Below are positions 7,686 to 17,445 of a stretch of 64,000 nucleotides of DNA, piece by piece. Position 1 is the stretch's first letter. Every line of letters begins with the position of its first letter. The notes beneath the pieces are model-generated. The model was not told the DNA's origin. It searched no databases and saw only the letters and a program-made list of their open reading frames with translations. The position numbers and the translations under genes are program-made. This DNA comes from Zobellella maritima (lineage in GTDB: Bacteria > Pseudomonadota > Gammaproteobacteria > Enterobacterales > Aeromonadaceae): positions 1,796,602 through 1,860,601 of the forward strand of contig NZ_QCZE01000001.1 in NCBI RefSeq assembly GCF_003075035.1, written 5' to 3'.

Positions 7686-9131
7686 TTAACCCAGGTTACC
7701 CAGGTTTACATACTTGGTTTCCATAAACTCTTCCAGGCCGATACGGGCACCTTCCCGACCCAGGCCCGACTCCTTGACCCCGCCGAACGGCGCCACCTCG
7801 TTGGAGATAATCCCCTCATTGACCCCGACCATGCCCGATTCCAGGCCTTCGCTGACCCGAAACACCCGCTTGATGTCCGTGGTGTAAAAATAGGCGGCCA
7901 GCCCGAAGGGGGTCGCATTGGCACGCGCCAGGACTTCCTCTTCGTCCTTGAAGCGGAAACAGGCGGCGACCGGGCCGAAGGTCTCTTCCTGGGCCAGCAT
8001 CATGTCTTCATTGGCGTCGGCGATGACGGTAGGCTGATAAAAGGTACCGCCCAGGCTGTGCGGCTGACCACCACACACCAGGCGCCCCCCTTTGGCCAGG
8101 GCATCGGCCACATGACGCTCGACCTTGTCCAGTGCCGCCTGATTGATCAAGGGTCCCTGCTGGGCCCCCGGCGACATGCCGTCCGCCACCTTCATGTCAC
8201 TGGCGGCCTCGGCCAACCGGTTAACGAAAGCATCGTAGATGCCGTCCTGCACGAAGAAGCGATTGACACAGACACAGGTCTGGCCGGTATTGCGGAACTT
8301 CGATGCCATGGCACCGGCCACGGCGGCCTCCAGATCTGCATCGTCAAACACGATAAAGGGCGCATTGCCGCCCAGTTCCAGCGACAGTTTCTTTACCGTA
8401 TTGGCGGCCTTGCCCATCAACAGCTTGCCTACCCGGGTAGAGCCGGTGAAGGAGAACTTGCGCACCTTGGGGCTGTCCATCATGGCATCGCCGATGGCAG
8501 CGGCATCCCCCGATACCAGGTTGAGGACCCCCTTGGGCATCCCCGCCTGCTCCGCCAGCACCGCCAGGGCATTGGCGCATAGGGGCGTTTCTTCCGAAGT
8601 CTTGGCCACCGCGGTGCAGCCGGCGGCGATGGCCGGCCCCACCTTGCGGGTGATCATCGCAAAGGGAAAGTTCCAGGGGGTAATGGCGGCAATCACACCG
8701 ACCGGCTCCTTGACCACCCACAGACGGTTTTCCTGCCTGGGGCTGGGAATGGTTTCGCCGTAGGCACGCTTGGCCTCTTCCGCGAACCACTCCAGGAAGC
8801 TGGCCGCATAGGCCACCTCCCCCTTGGCCTCGGCCAGGGGTTTACCCTGCTCCAGCACCATCAGCTCGGCCAGCTCCTGCTGATGTGCCATCATCAAATC
8901 ATGCCAGCGGCGCAACACGGCGCCCCGCTCCTTGGGCGTGGTCTTGCGCCAGCCGGCAAAGGCCCGATCGGCGGCCTCGATGGCAGCCCGTGTTTCATCA
9001 TCACCACACCGGGCCACCTCGGCGATAACCTCGCCGGTGGCCGGATTGCGCACCTCATAGGTCTTGCCGGCCGTACGCCATTCACCGTCACAATACCAGC
9101 CGGTCTGCCACAGGGGATTTGCAGAGTCCAT
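7686..9131 (-). CDS. gabD: NAD(P)-dependent succinate-semialdehyde dehydrogenase
   Basis: 481 aa, the usual GabD length. It oxidises succinate semialdehyde to succinate, the last step of GABA degradation. The aldehyde dehydrogenase landmarks are in order: TPWNFP near residue 150, FTGSTRVG near 228, the general-base Glu in LELGGN near 250, and the catalytic Cys in GQTCVC near 285. Sequence resemblance to E. coli GabD runs from end to end, including a near-identical C-terminus (GIISNEVAPFGG followed by SGLGREG). ATG at 9131 is chosen because AAGGAG sits 7 nt upstream; an in-frame ATG at 9179 would add 16 residues. No GABA aminotransferase or GABA permease is adjacent, so the gene appears monocistronic. 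Confidence 0.93.
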   Translation of the reverse strand: MDSANPLWQTGWYCDGEWRTAGKTYEVRNPATGEVIAEVARCGDDETRAAIEAADRAFAGWRKTTPKERGAVLRRWHDLMMAHQQELAELMVLEQGKPLAEAKGEVAYAASFLEWFAEEAKRAYGETIPSPRQENRLWVVKEPVGVIAAITPWNFPFAMITRKVGPAIAAGCTAVAKTSEETPLCANALAVLAEQAGMPKGVLNLVSGDAAAIGDAMMDSPKVRKFSFTGSTRVGKLLMGKAANTVKKLSLELGGNAPFIVFDDADLEAAVAGAMASKFRNTGQTCVCVNRFFVQDGIYDAFVNRLAEAASDMKVADGMSPGAQQGPLINQAALDKVERHVADALAKGGRLVCGGQPHSLGGTFYQPTVIADANEDMMLAQEETFGPVAACFRFKDEEEVLARANATPFGLAAYFYTTDIKRVFRVSEGLESGMVGVNEGIISNEVAPFGGVKESGLGREGARIGLEEFMETKYVNLGNLG

Positions 9132-9365
9132 CTTTCTACTCCTTGATTTGATTTGCGCCGAGTGAGCACCAGGCGGCACTCATTCAAACGGATGCGGAAG
9201 GCTCAACTTATCTATAAGGGAGTATAACCGCAAGCGGCAGGCGAGCTGTTGGTCCAGCCTGGTGGTGTCGTTAGGGACAAATAAGTACACAAAAAAGCCC
9301 CCCTGAGGAGGACCAACCCCGAACCGGTTCGAGAAGCCATAAACCCACCCGGACAGGATCCAAAA

Positions 9366-9400
9366 ACAACAAGGCCGGATATGATATCCGGCCTTGTTGT
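9366..9400 (-). terminator. Intrinsic terminator of the alanine:Na+ symporter gene
   Basis: Perfect 17-bp inverted repeat around a single G (ACAACAAGGCCGGATAT and its complement). Read on the - strand it is followed by a T-rich stretch, so it ends the gene at 9428-10921. Confidence 0.85.
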
Positions 9401-9427
9401 TGAGGGCGTGGGGAAAAACCAGCCTCG

Positions 9428-10921
9428 TTAGCTGCGTTCTACCTGCACAGGAGCAATGCTGTCATCAGCCTGGGGCTGCGGCTGCACATGCTTACCCTTG
9501 TTCCAGAAGTCCGCATTCTTGATGCCCAGCTTCTCCGGGTCAAACTGAGGATCCAGACCCTGGGCCTGTTGTGCCTCGTAGTCTTTCAGTGCCACCAGCG
9601 CCGGCTTCTGCAACAGCAGGATAGCGACGATATTCAGCCAGGCCATCAGACCCACACCGATATCACCCAGGCCCCAGGCCAGATCCGCCGTCTTCACCGC
9701 GCCGTATACCACAGAGGCCATCAGGGCGATTTTCAGGGCAAAGACCAGCCAGGGTCTGTGGATCTTACGGTTGATGTAAGCCACGTTGGTTTCGGCAATG
9801 TAGTAGTAAGCCAGGATGGTGGTGAAGGCGAAGAAGAACAGGGCAATGGCAACAAACATGCTGCCGAAACCGGGCATGATGCTTTCCACGGCTGCCTGGG
9901 TGTAGCCGGGACCGGCCGACACACCTGGCAGATTCTCAACCAAAGTCTCGCCTGTCTTGCCCATCACGTTATAGGCACCGGTGATAATCACCATAAAGGC
10001 GGTGGCCGAACACACGAACAGGGTGTCGACATACACGGAGAAGCTCTGCACCAGGCCCTGTTTGGCGGGATGCGATACTTCGGCGGCGGCGGCAGGATGA
10101 GGACCCGTACCCTGACCCGCTTCGTTGGAATAGATACCGCGCTTCACGCCCCATTCGATGGCCAGGCCCAGGATGGCGCCGAAACCGGCTTTCATGCCAA
10201 AGGCACTGCCGACAATCAGACTGATCACATCGGGGATCATCTCAATGTTGAGGGCAATGATCACACCGGCCACCAGGATATAACCCAGTGCCATAAAGGG
10301 AACCACAACCTGGGTGAAGTGAGCGATACGCTTGACGCCACCGAAGATGATCAGGCCCAGCATCACCACCACCACGGCAGCCGAAACGGAAGACGGGATA
10401 CCGAAGGCGTTTTCAATACCGGAGGCGATACTGTTGGCCTGGACGCCAGGCAGCAACAGGCCGCAACCCAGCACGGTGGCAAAGGCAAAGATCCAGGCAT
10501 ACCAGCCCATGCCCAGCCCTTTTTCTATGTAGTAGGCAGGGCCGCCACGGTACAGGCCATTGTCGTCTTTTTCCTTGTAGATCTGCGCCAGGGTCGACTC
10601 GATAAAGGCGGTACCGGCACCCAGGAAGGCCACCATCCACATCCAGAATACAGCCCCGGGACCACCAAAGGTAATGGCGGTCGCCACACCGGCGATATTA
10701 CCGGTACCGACCCGGCCGGACAGTGACAGGGTCAACGCCTGGAAGGAGGAGATACCGCCAGGAGAGGACTCCCCTTTAAACATCAGGCGCACCATTTCCT
10801 TGACATGCCGTACTTGCAGGAAGCGGGTTCGAATGGAAAAGTACAAGCCCACCCCCAGACACAGATAGATCAGGGGCAGGCTCCAGATATAGCCATTTAT
10901 CGCATTAACCAAGTCACTCAT
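9428..10921 (-). CDS. Alanine/glycine:cation symporter, AGCS family
   Basis: 497 aa inner-membrane protein with about 10-11 hydrophobic segments. The family signature GRVGTGNIAGVATAI is near residue 70, and EAGQGTGPHPAAAA near 270 matches the AGCS pattern. These symporters take up alanine or glycine with Na+ (or H+), and some members bind D-alanine as well. A polar ~45-residue C-terminal tail extends beyond the last membrane segment. A second AGCS gene is at 37059-38414. It has its own terminator on the left and a ~600-nt gene-free region upstream. The next gene on the same strand encodes a D-Ala-D-Ala dipeptidase, whose product could be a substrate (inference). Confidence 0.92.
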   Translation of the reverse strand: MSDLVNAINGYIWSLPLIYLCLGVGLYFSIRTRFLQVRHVKEMVRLMFKGESSPGGISSFQALTLSLSGRVGTGNIAGVATAITFGGPGAVFWMWMVAFLGAGTAFIESTLAQIYKEKDDNGLYRGGPAYYIEKGLGMGWYAWIFAFATVLGCGLLLPGVQANSIASGIENAFGIPSSVSAAVVVVMLGLIIFGGVKRIAHFTQVVVPFMALGYILVAGVIIALNIEMIPDVISLIVGSAFGMKAGFGAILGLAIEWGVKRGIYSNEAGQGTGPHPAAAAEVSHPAKQGLVQSFSVYVDTLFVCSATAFMVIITGAYNVMGKTGETLVENLPGVSAGPGYTQAAVESIMPGFGSMFVAIALFFFAFTTILAYYYIAETNVAYINRKIHRPWLVFALKIALMASVVYGAVKTADLAWGLGDIGVGLMAWLNIVAILLLQKPALVALKDYEAQQAQGLDPQFDPEKLGIKNADFWNKGKHVQPQPQADDSIAPVQVERS

Positions 10922-11521
10922 AGTAACGTCCTTTGTTCTGATTCCGGGGGAACCGCATTAAACAGCACATCATCCTGTAACAGGAACTCTTTATTTAACA
11001 ATCGGGCAAGCACGACTGTTAAGTGCAGGGCAAAGTACTATCAGAGGAGAAACTGTACAAGGGGGGAGAATGATTAGAATTTCTCATCCATAACGGCAAG
11101 CGCGATTAACAATTAAATAACAACGTATATCTCCCGCGCTGTCGGTTTCCGAAAAACGCCGAAAGATACAAATAAAATCATTATTTATCAGTAGTTTAAT
11201 ACGTATCACTGGGAGCGCTTTCGCCGCATTGGGAAATGCATAAAGATGAAGACAAGGTAAAAACTGTCTTGGCTGAACAGCCTGTACAATTTTAAAATAT
11301 GTAAGGGATATCACATTTTCATTTACTGTAAAGAAACGCTATGCAAGAAGATTTAACAAGGTGTCTGGCGGAAGTACTGGCCCCGGATGGCTGAAATTAC
11401 AGCATTAGCAGCAGATAATATGGTCAATCCGGCCAGGCGGGATGGCTGCAAAAAGCCAGGGCCCGCCCACCGATAATGATAATGCAGCTAATGTGGTGAG
11501 CGGTTGAGGTCACATCACCGA
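10922..11521. other. Gene-free region upstream of the AGCS symporter
   Basis: About 600 nt that is more AT-rich than its surroundings, especially 11090-11340. No convincing gene, RNA structure or riboswitch was recognised. I looked for a glycine-riboswitch-like core because such elements precede some AGCS genes and did not find one. It presumably holds the symporter promoter and the 3' end of the dipeptidase transcript. Confidence 0.5.
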
Positions 11522-12298
11522 CTACAGATAGCTGTCGGCAAAGCGACTGACCTGCTGGCGCCAGCGGCTTTCAATACTGGCCAGCGCCACCGGACCAAAG
11601 ACTGCCTGAGGCTGATGGCTGTACCAGGCCCAGCTCTGATTGCCATAATCGAAATGCCACCATTCACTGGGCAGGTTACTGAATCCGACCCGGGTCATGA
11701 TGCTGTACAACAGTCGGCGATTCTCAATCACCTCCGCCTCACGGCCATCGGGCCGGCTGATCCCCTCGAAGGCGGTGGTATATGACCAGGGGGTGACATC
11801 GTCAAACTCCGTGCCCATATCCAGGAAGATACCATCACTGTCACACAAGGTAACATCCACGGAGCCGCCGGTTAAGTGGGGGCTCGGAGAGCGGGGATCG
11901 CTGCTCGGCGGCGCCACAAATTGCCGGGTACGGGCGGTGATTTCGGCTTCTGATTGCTGATGGAAATGGGCCTGCATGGCCCGCTGCAAGGTATCAAACA
12001 AGTGCTGCTGTACCGCCAGTGGCCGCCAGCCATCCAATACCACCAGCTCGATACCGGCCGGCAGCAGGCGGGCGGCCTGCTGCAGACGGGCCAGCACCGA
12101 TCGACGAACATGGCATTCCGACAGCGCCTGGGGTACGCCGAGATGAAAATAGGCCGGATACACCCGCAGGGGAGAAGAAACCAGCCCCAGGGGCACCAGG
12201 GAGTCTCCATTCTCGACAATGGGCAAGGCCTGAATTTGCGCCCAGTCCGGTGCGGGCAGCTGAGGCAGGGGTTGAGACAAAAAGTTCATCGGCGTCAT
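11522..12298 (-). CDS. D-alanyl-D-alanine dipeptidase, VanX/DdpX type
   Basis: Zinc metallopeptidase of family M15D that cleaves D-Ala-D-Ala, about 258 aa from the start used here. Metal and catalytic motifs are visible: LDGWRP (Arg that stabilises the transition state), SPHLTGGSVDV (His and Asp zinc ligands of the SxHxxGxxxD pattern), and EWWHFDYG (catalytic Glu and third zinc ligand His). Starts at 12298 or 12289 give N-termini closest to the family; an ATG at 12373 would add 25 residues, and none has a clear Shine-Dalgarno. There is no vanHA or ddp transporter nearby, so a role in recycling cell-wall dipeptide for carbon is likelier than glycopeptide resistance (inference). Confidence 0.82.
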   Translation of the reverse strand: MTPMNFLSQPLPQLPAPDWAQIQALPIVENGDSLVPLGLVSSPLRVYPAYFHLGVPQALSECHVRRSVLARLQQAARLLPAGIELVVLDGWRPLAVQQHLFDTLQRAMQAHFHQQSEAEITARTRQFVAPPSSDPRSPSPHLTGGSVDVTLCDSDGIFLDMGTEFDDVTPWSYTTAFEGISRPDGREAEVIENRRLLYSIMTRVGFSNLPSEWWHFDYGNQSWAWYSHQPQAVFGPVALASIESRWRQQVSRFADSYL

Positions 12299-12400
12299 GC
12301 TTGGGAAGAAAGGTACCCCAGCCTGTCCAATTCGCCCCCACTTTGCAAGCAGCGAAGGAGCGGCCAGGACCATAGTGGCAGGGGGCCTGCCGGCAGACCC

Positions 12401-12838
12401 TCACTCATTGATAAACGACTTGTCCAGCTGCCTGAAGGCAACGCTGAGGGTTTCCCCCAACTCGAAGTAGCGGGGCCGGGCCACCGGCTCCTTCACCTTG
12501 ACACCGGCGGCGGCTATTTTCTGGTGCAGCTGCCGGTACCAGTTAACCAACGACGGCGGCAGCAGGGTATCGGCACGCTTGCCCAGCCAGTACAGTCCCT
12601 GCACCGGCAGGCTGGCCAGAAACAGTACCGAAGCCACCACACTGGGCCACAGGCCGGGTTCCCCGAACTGGAACTGGCACAGCAGGCTGAAGGTGATCAG
12701 CGCCGGCATGGTTTTCACCCCCAGGCGGGTCGCTGCCATAATGCGGTACTCGGGAAACAAAGCCGCCAGTTGTTTTTCCTGAGGCCATATCGCCAGGTAT
12801 TGCTTGCCCCGGTACAGGGTGTTTGCTAACACGCCCAT
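12401..12838 (-). CDS. yfbV: UPF0208 inner-membrane protein YfbV
   Basis: 145 aa. It has two hydrophobic stretches around residues 42-60 and 65-85 and a charged C-terminal half. It matches the UPF0208/YfbV family from its beginning (residues 12-30 are WPQEKQLAALFPEYRIMAA). In E. coli yfbV is also divergent from ackA-pta, so synteny supports the call. In E. coli YfbV has been linked to insulating the Ter macrodomain; its molecular activity is not clear. The start ATG at 12838 has a weak AGG-containing region upstream. Confidence 0.9.
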   Translation of the reverse strand: MGVLANTLYRGKQYLAIWPQEKQLAALFPEYRIMAATRLGVKTMPALITFSLLCQFQFGEPGLWPSVVASVLFLASLPVQGLYWLGKRADTLLPPSLVNWYRQLHQKIAAAGVKVKEPVARPRYFELGETLSVAFRQLDKSFINE

Positions 12839-12920
12839 AAATCCTCCCGGTCTACATTTTGCGTATTTGTTACTAAGTTACAGCTCATCGGTTATAGAGA
12901 AAAAGCAATCCTATTTTTCC

Positions 12921-12949
12921 GTTATTTTATGACAAAAAAAGGCTATAAT
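12921..12949 (+). promoter_or_regulatory. Candidate sigma-70 promoter of ackA-pta
   Basis: A perfect TATAAT at 12944-12949 lies 17 nt after a weak GTTATT. The 5' leader to ackA would be about 150 nt. The -35 is poor, so an activator or a different -35 choice is possible. Confidence 0.45.
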
Positions 12950-13110
12950 CCCACCCGCTAACCGCCTTGGTTATATCAGGGATGCATTCGACTCAGTTTT
13001 CTACCGGAAAATGATTCTTACCTTAAGGATAGAGTTAAAAATAGTTAATGCCCGACCCTGTGCCCCGGGCAGAAAAATTTTTCGACATCCCTGACGAAAA
13101 GGTTTGATGT

Positions 13111-14310
13111 ATGAGTAGTAAGCTGGTCCTTGTCCTCAACTGCGGCAGCTCGTCGCTGAAGTTTGCCATCCTCGACGCCGAAAACGGCGATGAAAAACTC
13201 TCCGGCCTGGCCGAATGTTTTTACCTGCCCGACGCCCGCATCAAGTGGAAGCTTATGGGCGAGAAAGGCAATGCCGAGCTGGGCGCCGGTGCCGCCCATC
13301 AGCAGGCGCTGGATTTTATCGTACAACACCTGCTTACACCTAATCCGGATTTAATGCATCACCTAAGTGCTGTCGGTCACCGGGTGGTACACGGTGGTGA
13401 ACAGTTCACCCACTCCGTGTTGATCGATGACGCCGTGATCCAGGGCATAGCGGACTGTGCCAGCCTGGCTCCCTTGCATAATCCCGCCCACCTGGTCGGT
13501 ATCGCCTCGGCCCGCAGTTCTTTTCCCGATCTGCCTCAGGTAGCAGTATTCGATACCGCCTTCCACCAGTCCATGCCCGAGCACGCCTACCTTTATGCCA
13601 TCCCCTACAGCCTGTACCGGGAACAGGGCATTCGCCGCTACGGCATGCACGGCACCAGCCATTACTATATCACCCAGGAAACCGCCAAGCTGCTGGACAA
13701 GCCGGTAACCGAGCTGAATATCATCAGCTGCCACCTGGGCAACGGCGCCTCCGTCTGTGCCATCAAGAACGGCCGTTCGGTGGACACCTCCATGGGCCTG
13801 ACCCCGCTGGAAGGCCTGGTAATGGGCACCCGCAGTGGCGATATCGACCCGGCGCTCATCTTTCATCTGCACGATGTACTGGGTTACAGCACGGAACGCA
13901 TCAACCGCATGCTGACCAAGGAGTCCGGCCTGCTCGGCCTGACTGAAGAGAGCAGCGACTGCCGCTTCGCCGAAGACAACTATCATAGCCTGCCGGCCGC
14001 CAAGCGCGCCCTGGATATATTCTGCTACCGCCTGGCCAAGTATATCGCCGGCTACGCCTGCGCCCTGGACGGACGCCTCGACAGCGTGGTCTTTACCGGC
14101 GGTATCGGCGAAAACTCCAGCCTGGTGCGGGAGCTGACCCTGTCACAACTCGGCCTGCTAGGCTTTAAGGTGGATAACGACGCCAACACCCGGGCCCGGT
14201 TTGGCACTGCCGGTCGCATTACCACTGCCGACAGCACGCCGGCCTGGGTGCTGCCCACCAACGAGGAATGGGTCATCGCCCAGGACGCCCTGACACTGGC
14301 AAGCAAGTAA
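13111..14310 (+). CDS. ackA: Acetate kinase
   Basis: 399 aa, typical length. It interconverts acetyl phosphate plus ADP with acetate plus ATP in the cytoplasm. Family landmarks: the N-terminal [17 protein letters not shown] near residue 90, [12 protein letters not shown] near 145, [11 protein letters not shown] near 205, and FTGGIGENS near 328. pta starts 10 nt downstream, so the two form the standard ackA-pta operon for acetate overflow and assimilation and for the acetyl-phosphate pool. Acetate released by the putative N-acetylglucosaminate deacetylase in this window would enter here or through an acetyl-CoA synthetase (inference). Confidence 0.97.
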   Translation: MSSKLVLVLNCGSSSLKFAILDAENGDEKLSGLAECFYLPDARIKWKLMGEKGNAELGAGAAHQQALDFIVQHLLTPNPDLMHHLSAVGHRVVHGGEQFTHSVLIDDAVIQGIADCASLAPLHNPAHLVGIASARSSFPDLPQVAVFDTAFHQSMPEHAYLYAIPYSLYREQGIRRYGMHGTSHYYITQETAKLLDKPVTELNIISCHLGNGASVCAIKNGRSVDTSMGLTPLEGLVMGTRSGDIDPALIFHLHDVLGYSTERINRMLTKESGLLGLTEESSDCRFAEDNYHSLPAAKRALDIFCYRLAKYIAGYACALDGRLDSVVFTGGIGENSSLVRELTLSQLGLLGFKVDNDANTRARFGTAGRITTADSTPAWVLPTNEEWVIAQDALTLASK

Positions 14311-14320
14311 GGTACCCATC

Positions 14321-16477
14321 ATGGCCAGAACTATCATGTTAATCCCCGTCAGCAGCGGTGTCGGCGCCACTTCGGTGAGCCTGGGCATGGTGCGCGCCAT
14401 GGCGCGCAACGGGGTCAATATCAGCTTTTTCAAGCCCGTCTCCCAGCCCAGGACCCGCCGCAAGAGCCAGGATCATTCCAGCGCGGTGATCGCCAACGGC
14501 TCCCATATCATGCCACCCGAGCCCTTTGCCCTCAGCTATGCCGAAAGCATGATCTCCGCCGGAAGCCTGGATGTGCTGCTGGAAGAGATCGTCGCCCGCT
14601 ATGAGAAGCATGTGCGAGACAGCTGTGCCGAAGTAGTGGTGGTGGAGGGTCTGATCCCGACCGACAAGCAACCCTTTGCCAACCGCATCAATTATGATGT
14701 GGCCAAGGCGCTGGATGCCGACATGGTATTTATCGCCCAACCCGGCAATGACTCCAGCCAGCAGCTGAAGGAGCGAATCGAGCTGGCCTGTGCCAACTTC
14801 GGAGGGGTCGCCAACAAGCGCATCGTGGGTTGCATCATCAACAAGGTGGGCGCGCCGGTCGATGAACAGGGCAACGCCCGTCCCGATCTGACCGAAATGT
14901 TCAACGCCAACGCCAGGGGCGAGTCCCTGTCTCCCAACCTGGAGGTACTGCAGGTATTCGGCAAGACCCCGCTGCGCATCCTCGGCTGTATTCCCTGGAA
15001 TACCCAGTTGGTTACTCCCCGCGCCGTGGATCTGGCCCGCCACCTGAACGCCAATATCATCAATGAGGGCGAGCTCAACAGCCGTCGCCTGCAGAGCGTT
15101 ACCTTCTGTGCCCGGGCCATACACAACCTGGTGGCGCATATCCGCCCCGGCAGCCTGATGGTCGCCTCGGGGGATCGTTCCGACGTGCTGGTCTCCGTCT
15201 GCCTGGCCGCCATGAACGGGGTCAAGATTGGCGCCCTGCTGCTTACCGGCAGCTATCATCCCGAGCCCCAGGTCATGGCACTATGCCAGCGAGCTATCGA
15301 GACCGGCCTGCCGATCCTGATGGTCGACACCAATACCTGGCAGACGGCGGTCAGCCTGCAGCACTTCAACCTGGAAATCCCGGTAGACGACAGCGACCGG
15401 ATTGAGCTGGTACAGGATTATGTCGCCGGCCATATCGACAAGCACTGGATCGAATCCCTCAGCGCCAAGTCCAGCCGCAGCCGACGCCTTAGCCCGCCGG
15501 CCTTTCGTTATCAGCTCACCGAGCTGGCACGCCGGGCCGCCAAACGGGTGGTACTGCCGGAAGGCGAAGAACCACGCACCATCAAGGCCGCGGCCATCTG
15601 CGCCGAACGCAGCATTGCTCGCCCCGTGCTGCTGGGTAACCGGGAAGAGATCATGCGGGTCGCAGCCCAACAGGGGGTCAACCTGGATGAGCGGGTCGAC
15701 ATAGTGGACCCGGCCCAGGTGCGCGACAACTATATCGAGCGTCTGGTTGAGCTGCGCAAGGCCAAGGGCATTACCGAAGTCGTCGCCCGGGAGCAGCTGG
15801 AAGACAATGTGGTACTGGGCACCATGATGCTGGAGCGCAACGAGGTGGACGGCCTGGTCTCCGGCGCCATCCACACCACCGCCAACACCATTCGCCCCCC
15901 ACTGCAGATCATCAAGACCGCCCCCGGATCTTCTCTGGTATCGTCGGTGTTCTTTATGCTGCTGCCGGACCAGGTTCTGGTCTACGGCGACTGCGCAATC
16001 AATCCGGATCCCAGCGCCGAGCAGCTGGCGGAAATCGCCATCCAGTCGGCGGAATCGGCCCAGGCCTTCGGCATCGAACCCAGGGTGGCAATGATCTCCT
16101 ACAGCACGGGGACCTCTGGTACCGGGGTGGATGTCGACAAGGTGCGGGAGGCTACCCGCCTGGCCAAGGAGAAACGTCCGGATCTGGTGATCGACGGCCC
16201 ACTGCAATACGATGCCGCCATCATGGAAAATGTCGCCAAGTCCAAGGCCCCCAACTCGCCGGTGGCGGGCAAGGCCACCGTGTTTATCTTTCCGGATCTG
16301 AACACCGGCAATACCACCTACAAGGCGGTACAGCGTTCCGCAGAACTGGTATCCATCGGTCCCATGCTGCAGGGCATGCGCAAACCGGTCAACGATCTGT
16401 CTCGCGGTGCCCTGGTCGACGATATCGTCTATACCATCGCCCTGACCGCCATCCAGGCCGGCCAGCAGGTCACATAG
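14321..16477 (+). CDS. pta: Phosphate acetyltransferase, long form
   Basis: 718 aa, the long proteobacterial Pta. The N-terminal ~350 residues are the P-loop-like/DRTGG regulatory part, starting with [18 protein letters not shown]. The catalytic PTA_PTB domain begins near residue 390 ([23 protein letters not shown]) and includes [13 protein letters not shown] and SYSTGTSG. It converts acetyl-CoA and phosphate into acetyl phosphate and CoA. It lies 10 nt behind ackA and is followed by a GC-rich hairpin. No truncation is seen. Confidence 0.97.
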   Translation: MARTIMLIPVSSGVGATSVSLGMVRAMARNGVNISFFKPVSQPRTRRKSQDHSSAVIANGSHIMPPEPFALSYAESMISAGSLDVLLEEIVARYEKHVRDSCAEVVVVEGLIPTDKQPFANRINYDVAKALDADMVFIAQPGNDSSQQLKERIELACANFGGVANKRIVGCIINKVGAPVDEQGNARPDLTEMFNANARGESLSPNLEVLQVFGKTPLRILGCIPWNTQLVTPRAVDLARHLNANIINEGELNSRRLQSVTFCARAIHNLVAHIRPGSLMVASGDRSDVLVSVCLAAMNGVKIGALLLTGSYHPEPQVMALCQRAIETGLPILMVDTNTWQTAVSLQHFNLEIPVDDSDRIELVQDYVAGHIDKHWIESLSAKSSRSRRLSPPAFRYQLTELARRAAKRVVLPEGEEPRTIKAAAICAERSIARPVLLGNREEIMRVAAQQGVNLDERVDIVDPAQVRDNYIERLVELRKAKGITEVVAREQLEDNVVLGTMMLERNEVDGLVSGAIHTTANTIRPPLQIIKTAPGSSLVSSVFFMLLPDQVLVYGDCAINPDPSAEQLAEIAIQSAESAQAFGIEPRVAMISYSTGTSGTGVDVDKVREATRLAKEKRPDLVIDGPLQYDAAIMENVAKSKAPNSPVAGKATVFIFPDLNTGNTTYKAVQRSAELVSIGPMLQGMRKPVNDLSRGALVDDIVYTIALTAIQAGQQVT

Positions 16478-16515
16478 CCCCCGGCCGTTCGGGCCAGGAG
16501 CGGACACTAAGACAT

Positions 16516-16536
16516 GGCCCCGGATTGTCCGGGGCC
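16516..16536 (+). terminator. GC-rich hairpin after pta
   Basis: Inverted repeat GGCCCCGGA / TCCGGGGCC with a 3-nt loop, 39 nt after the pta stop. There is no clear T-run, so it may stabilise the 3' end rather than act as a full intrinsic terminator. Confidence 0.5.
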
Positions 16537-16670
16537 GAGCGCCGACCGCATACTCTCCCGGTTGCTCTCCTTTTCCCGTGTCCTGGCTACATATACCGCT
16601 GGCTGTATAAAAAACCTTTCCCTTATAATTAAAAGTGCTACTTTAAGCGTGTAACCATAAGGAGATGATC

Positions 16671-17171
16671 ATGTCCTCAGTGACCTTCAAAGACAACGCC
16701 GTTACCGTATCCGGCCAATTTCCTGCCGCCGGTCAGGCCGCCCCCGACTTTACCCTGACCGGCGTCGACCTCGCCGATATCCGCCTGTCCGATTACGCCG
16801 GCAAGAAGCTGCTGCTCAACATTTTTCCAAGCATAGACACTGCCGTGTGCGCCACCAGCGTGCGTAAATTCAACGAAAAGGCAGCCTCCCTGGACAATAC
16901 CCAGGTGTTGTGCGTATCCATGGATTTGCCCTTTGCCGCCAACCGCTTCTGTGGTGCCGAAGGCCTCGACAGGGTACAGGTGGCCTCCGCCTTTCGCCAC
17001 GGAGACTTCCTGAGCAACTACGGCGTCGCACTGGCCGACGGACCCCTGCGTGGACTAAGTGCCCGTGCCGTAGTTTGTATCGACGAACAAGGCCAGGTGG
17101 TGTACGGTGAACTGGTGCCGGAACTGACCAACGAGCCGAACTACGAGGCGGCGATTCAGGCATTGTCCTGA
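16671..17171 (+). CDS. tpx: Thiol peroxidase, atypical 2-Cys peroxiredoxin
   Basis: 166 aa. It reduces lipid hydroperoxides and H2O2 using thioredoxin. The peroxidatic Cys is in SIDTAVCATSVRKF near residue 61 and the resolving Cys in NRFCGAEG near 95, both as in E. coli Tpx. The ARAVV and IDEQGQV stretches also match. ATG at 16671 is preferred because AAGGAG ends 6 nt upstream; an in-frame ATG at 16665 lies too close to that site. It appears monocistronic, in a ~190-nt AT-rich promoter region after pta. Confidence 0.95.
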   Translation: MSSVTFKDNAVTVSGQFPAAGQAAPDFTLTGVDLADIRLSDYAGKKLLLNIFPSIDTAVCATSVRKFNEKAASLDNTQVLCVSMDLPFAANRFCGAEGLDRVQVASAFRHGDFLSNYGVALADGPLRGLSARAVVCIDEQGQVVYGELVPELTNEPNYEAAIQALS

Positions 17172-17445
17172 TCTTGCCGGATCCCTGTCCGATTTGTTTT
17201 TTGTTTTAATATCAAGAAACTAGCCAGAAAGCCCAGGTTAATCTACAGACTTATGCACAGTTAATGTGGATAACAGGGCCAGGTCGCACCGGTCGCCATG
17301 CTTCGGCCGGTGCCGGCCTTTGTCGCCCCCGGCTTCATTCAACACCCCATTGTGCGCATTCATTCAACACGGATCAGTTTTCCTCTGTTATCCTGAACTT
17401 GGGGCTCGCTCTCAGCGGCTCACGGTCAGCGACAAGGAGAGGCTT

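Noticed and set aside
9488-10726. Open frame of 412 codons rich in His, Gly and Gln on the + strand
   Set aside because: Antisense to the AGCS symporter; the odd composition is what the complement of hydrophobic codons gives.
10922-11200. Possible glycine riboswitch before the AGCS symporter
   Set aside because: Some AGCS genes have one, but I could not find the conserved core or paired aptamer layout on the - strand here.
15281-16507. Open frame of 408 codons on the - strand
   Set aside because: Antisense to the catalytic domain of pta.
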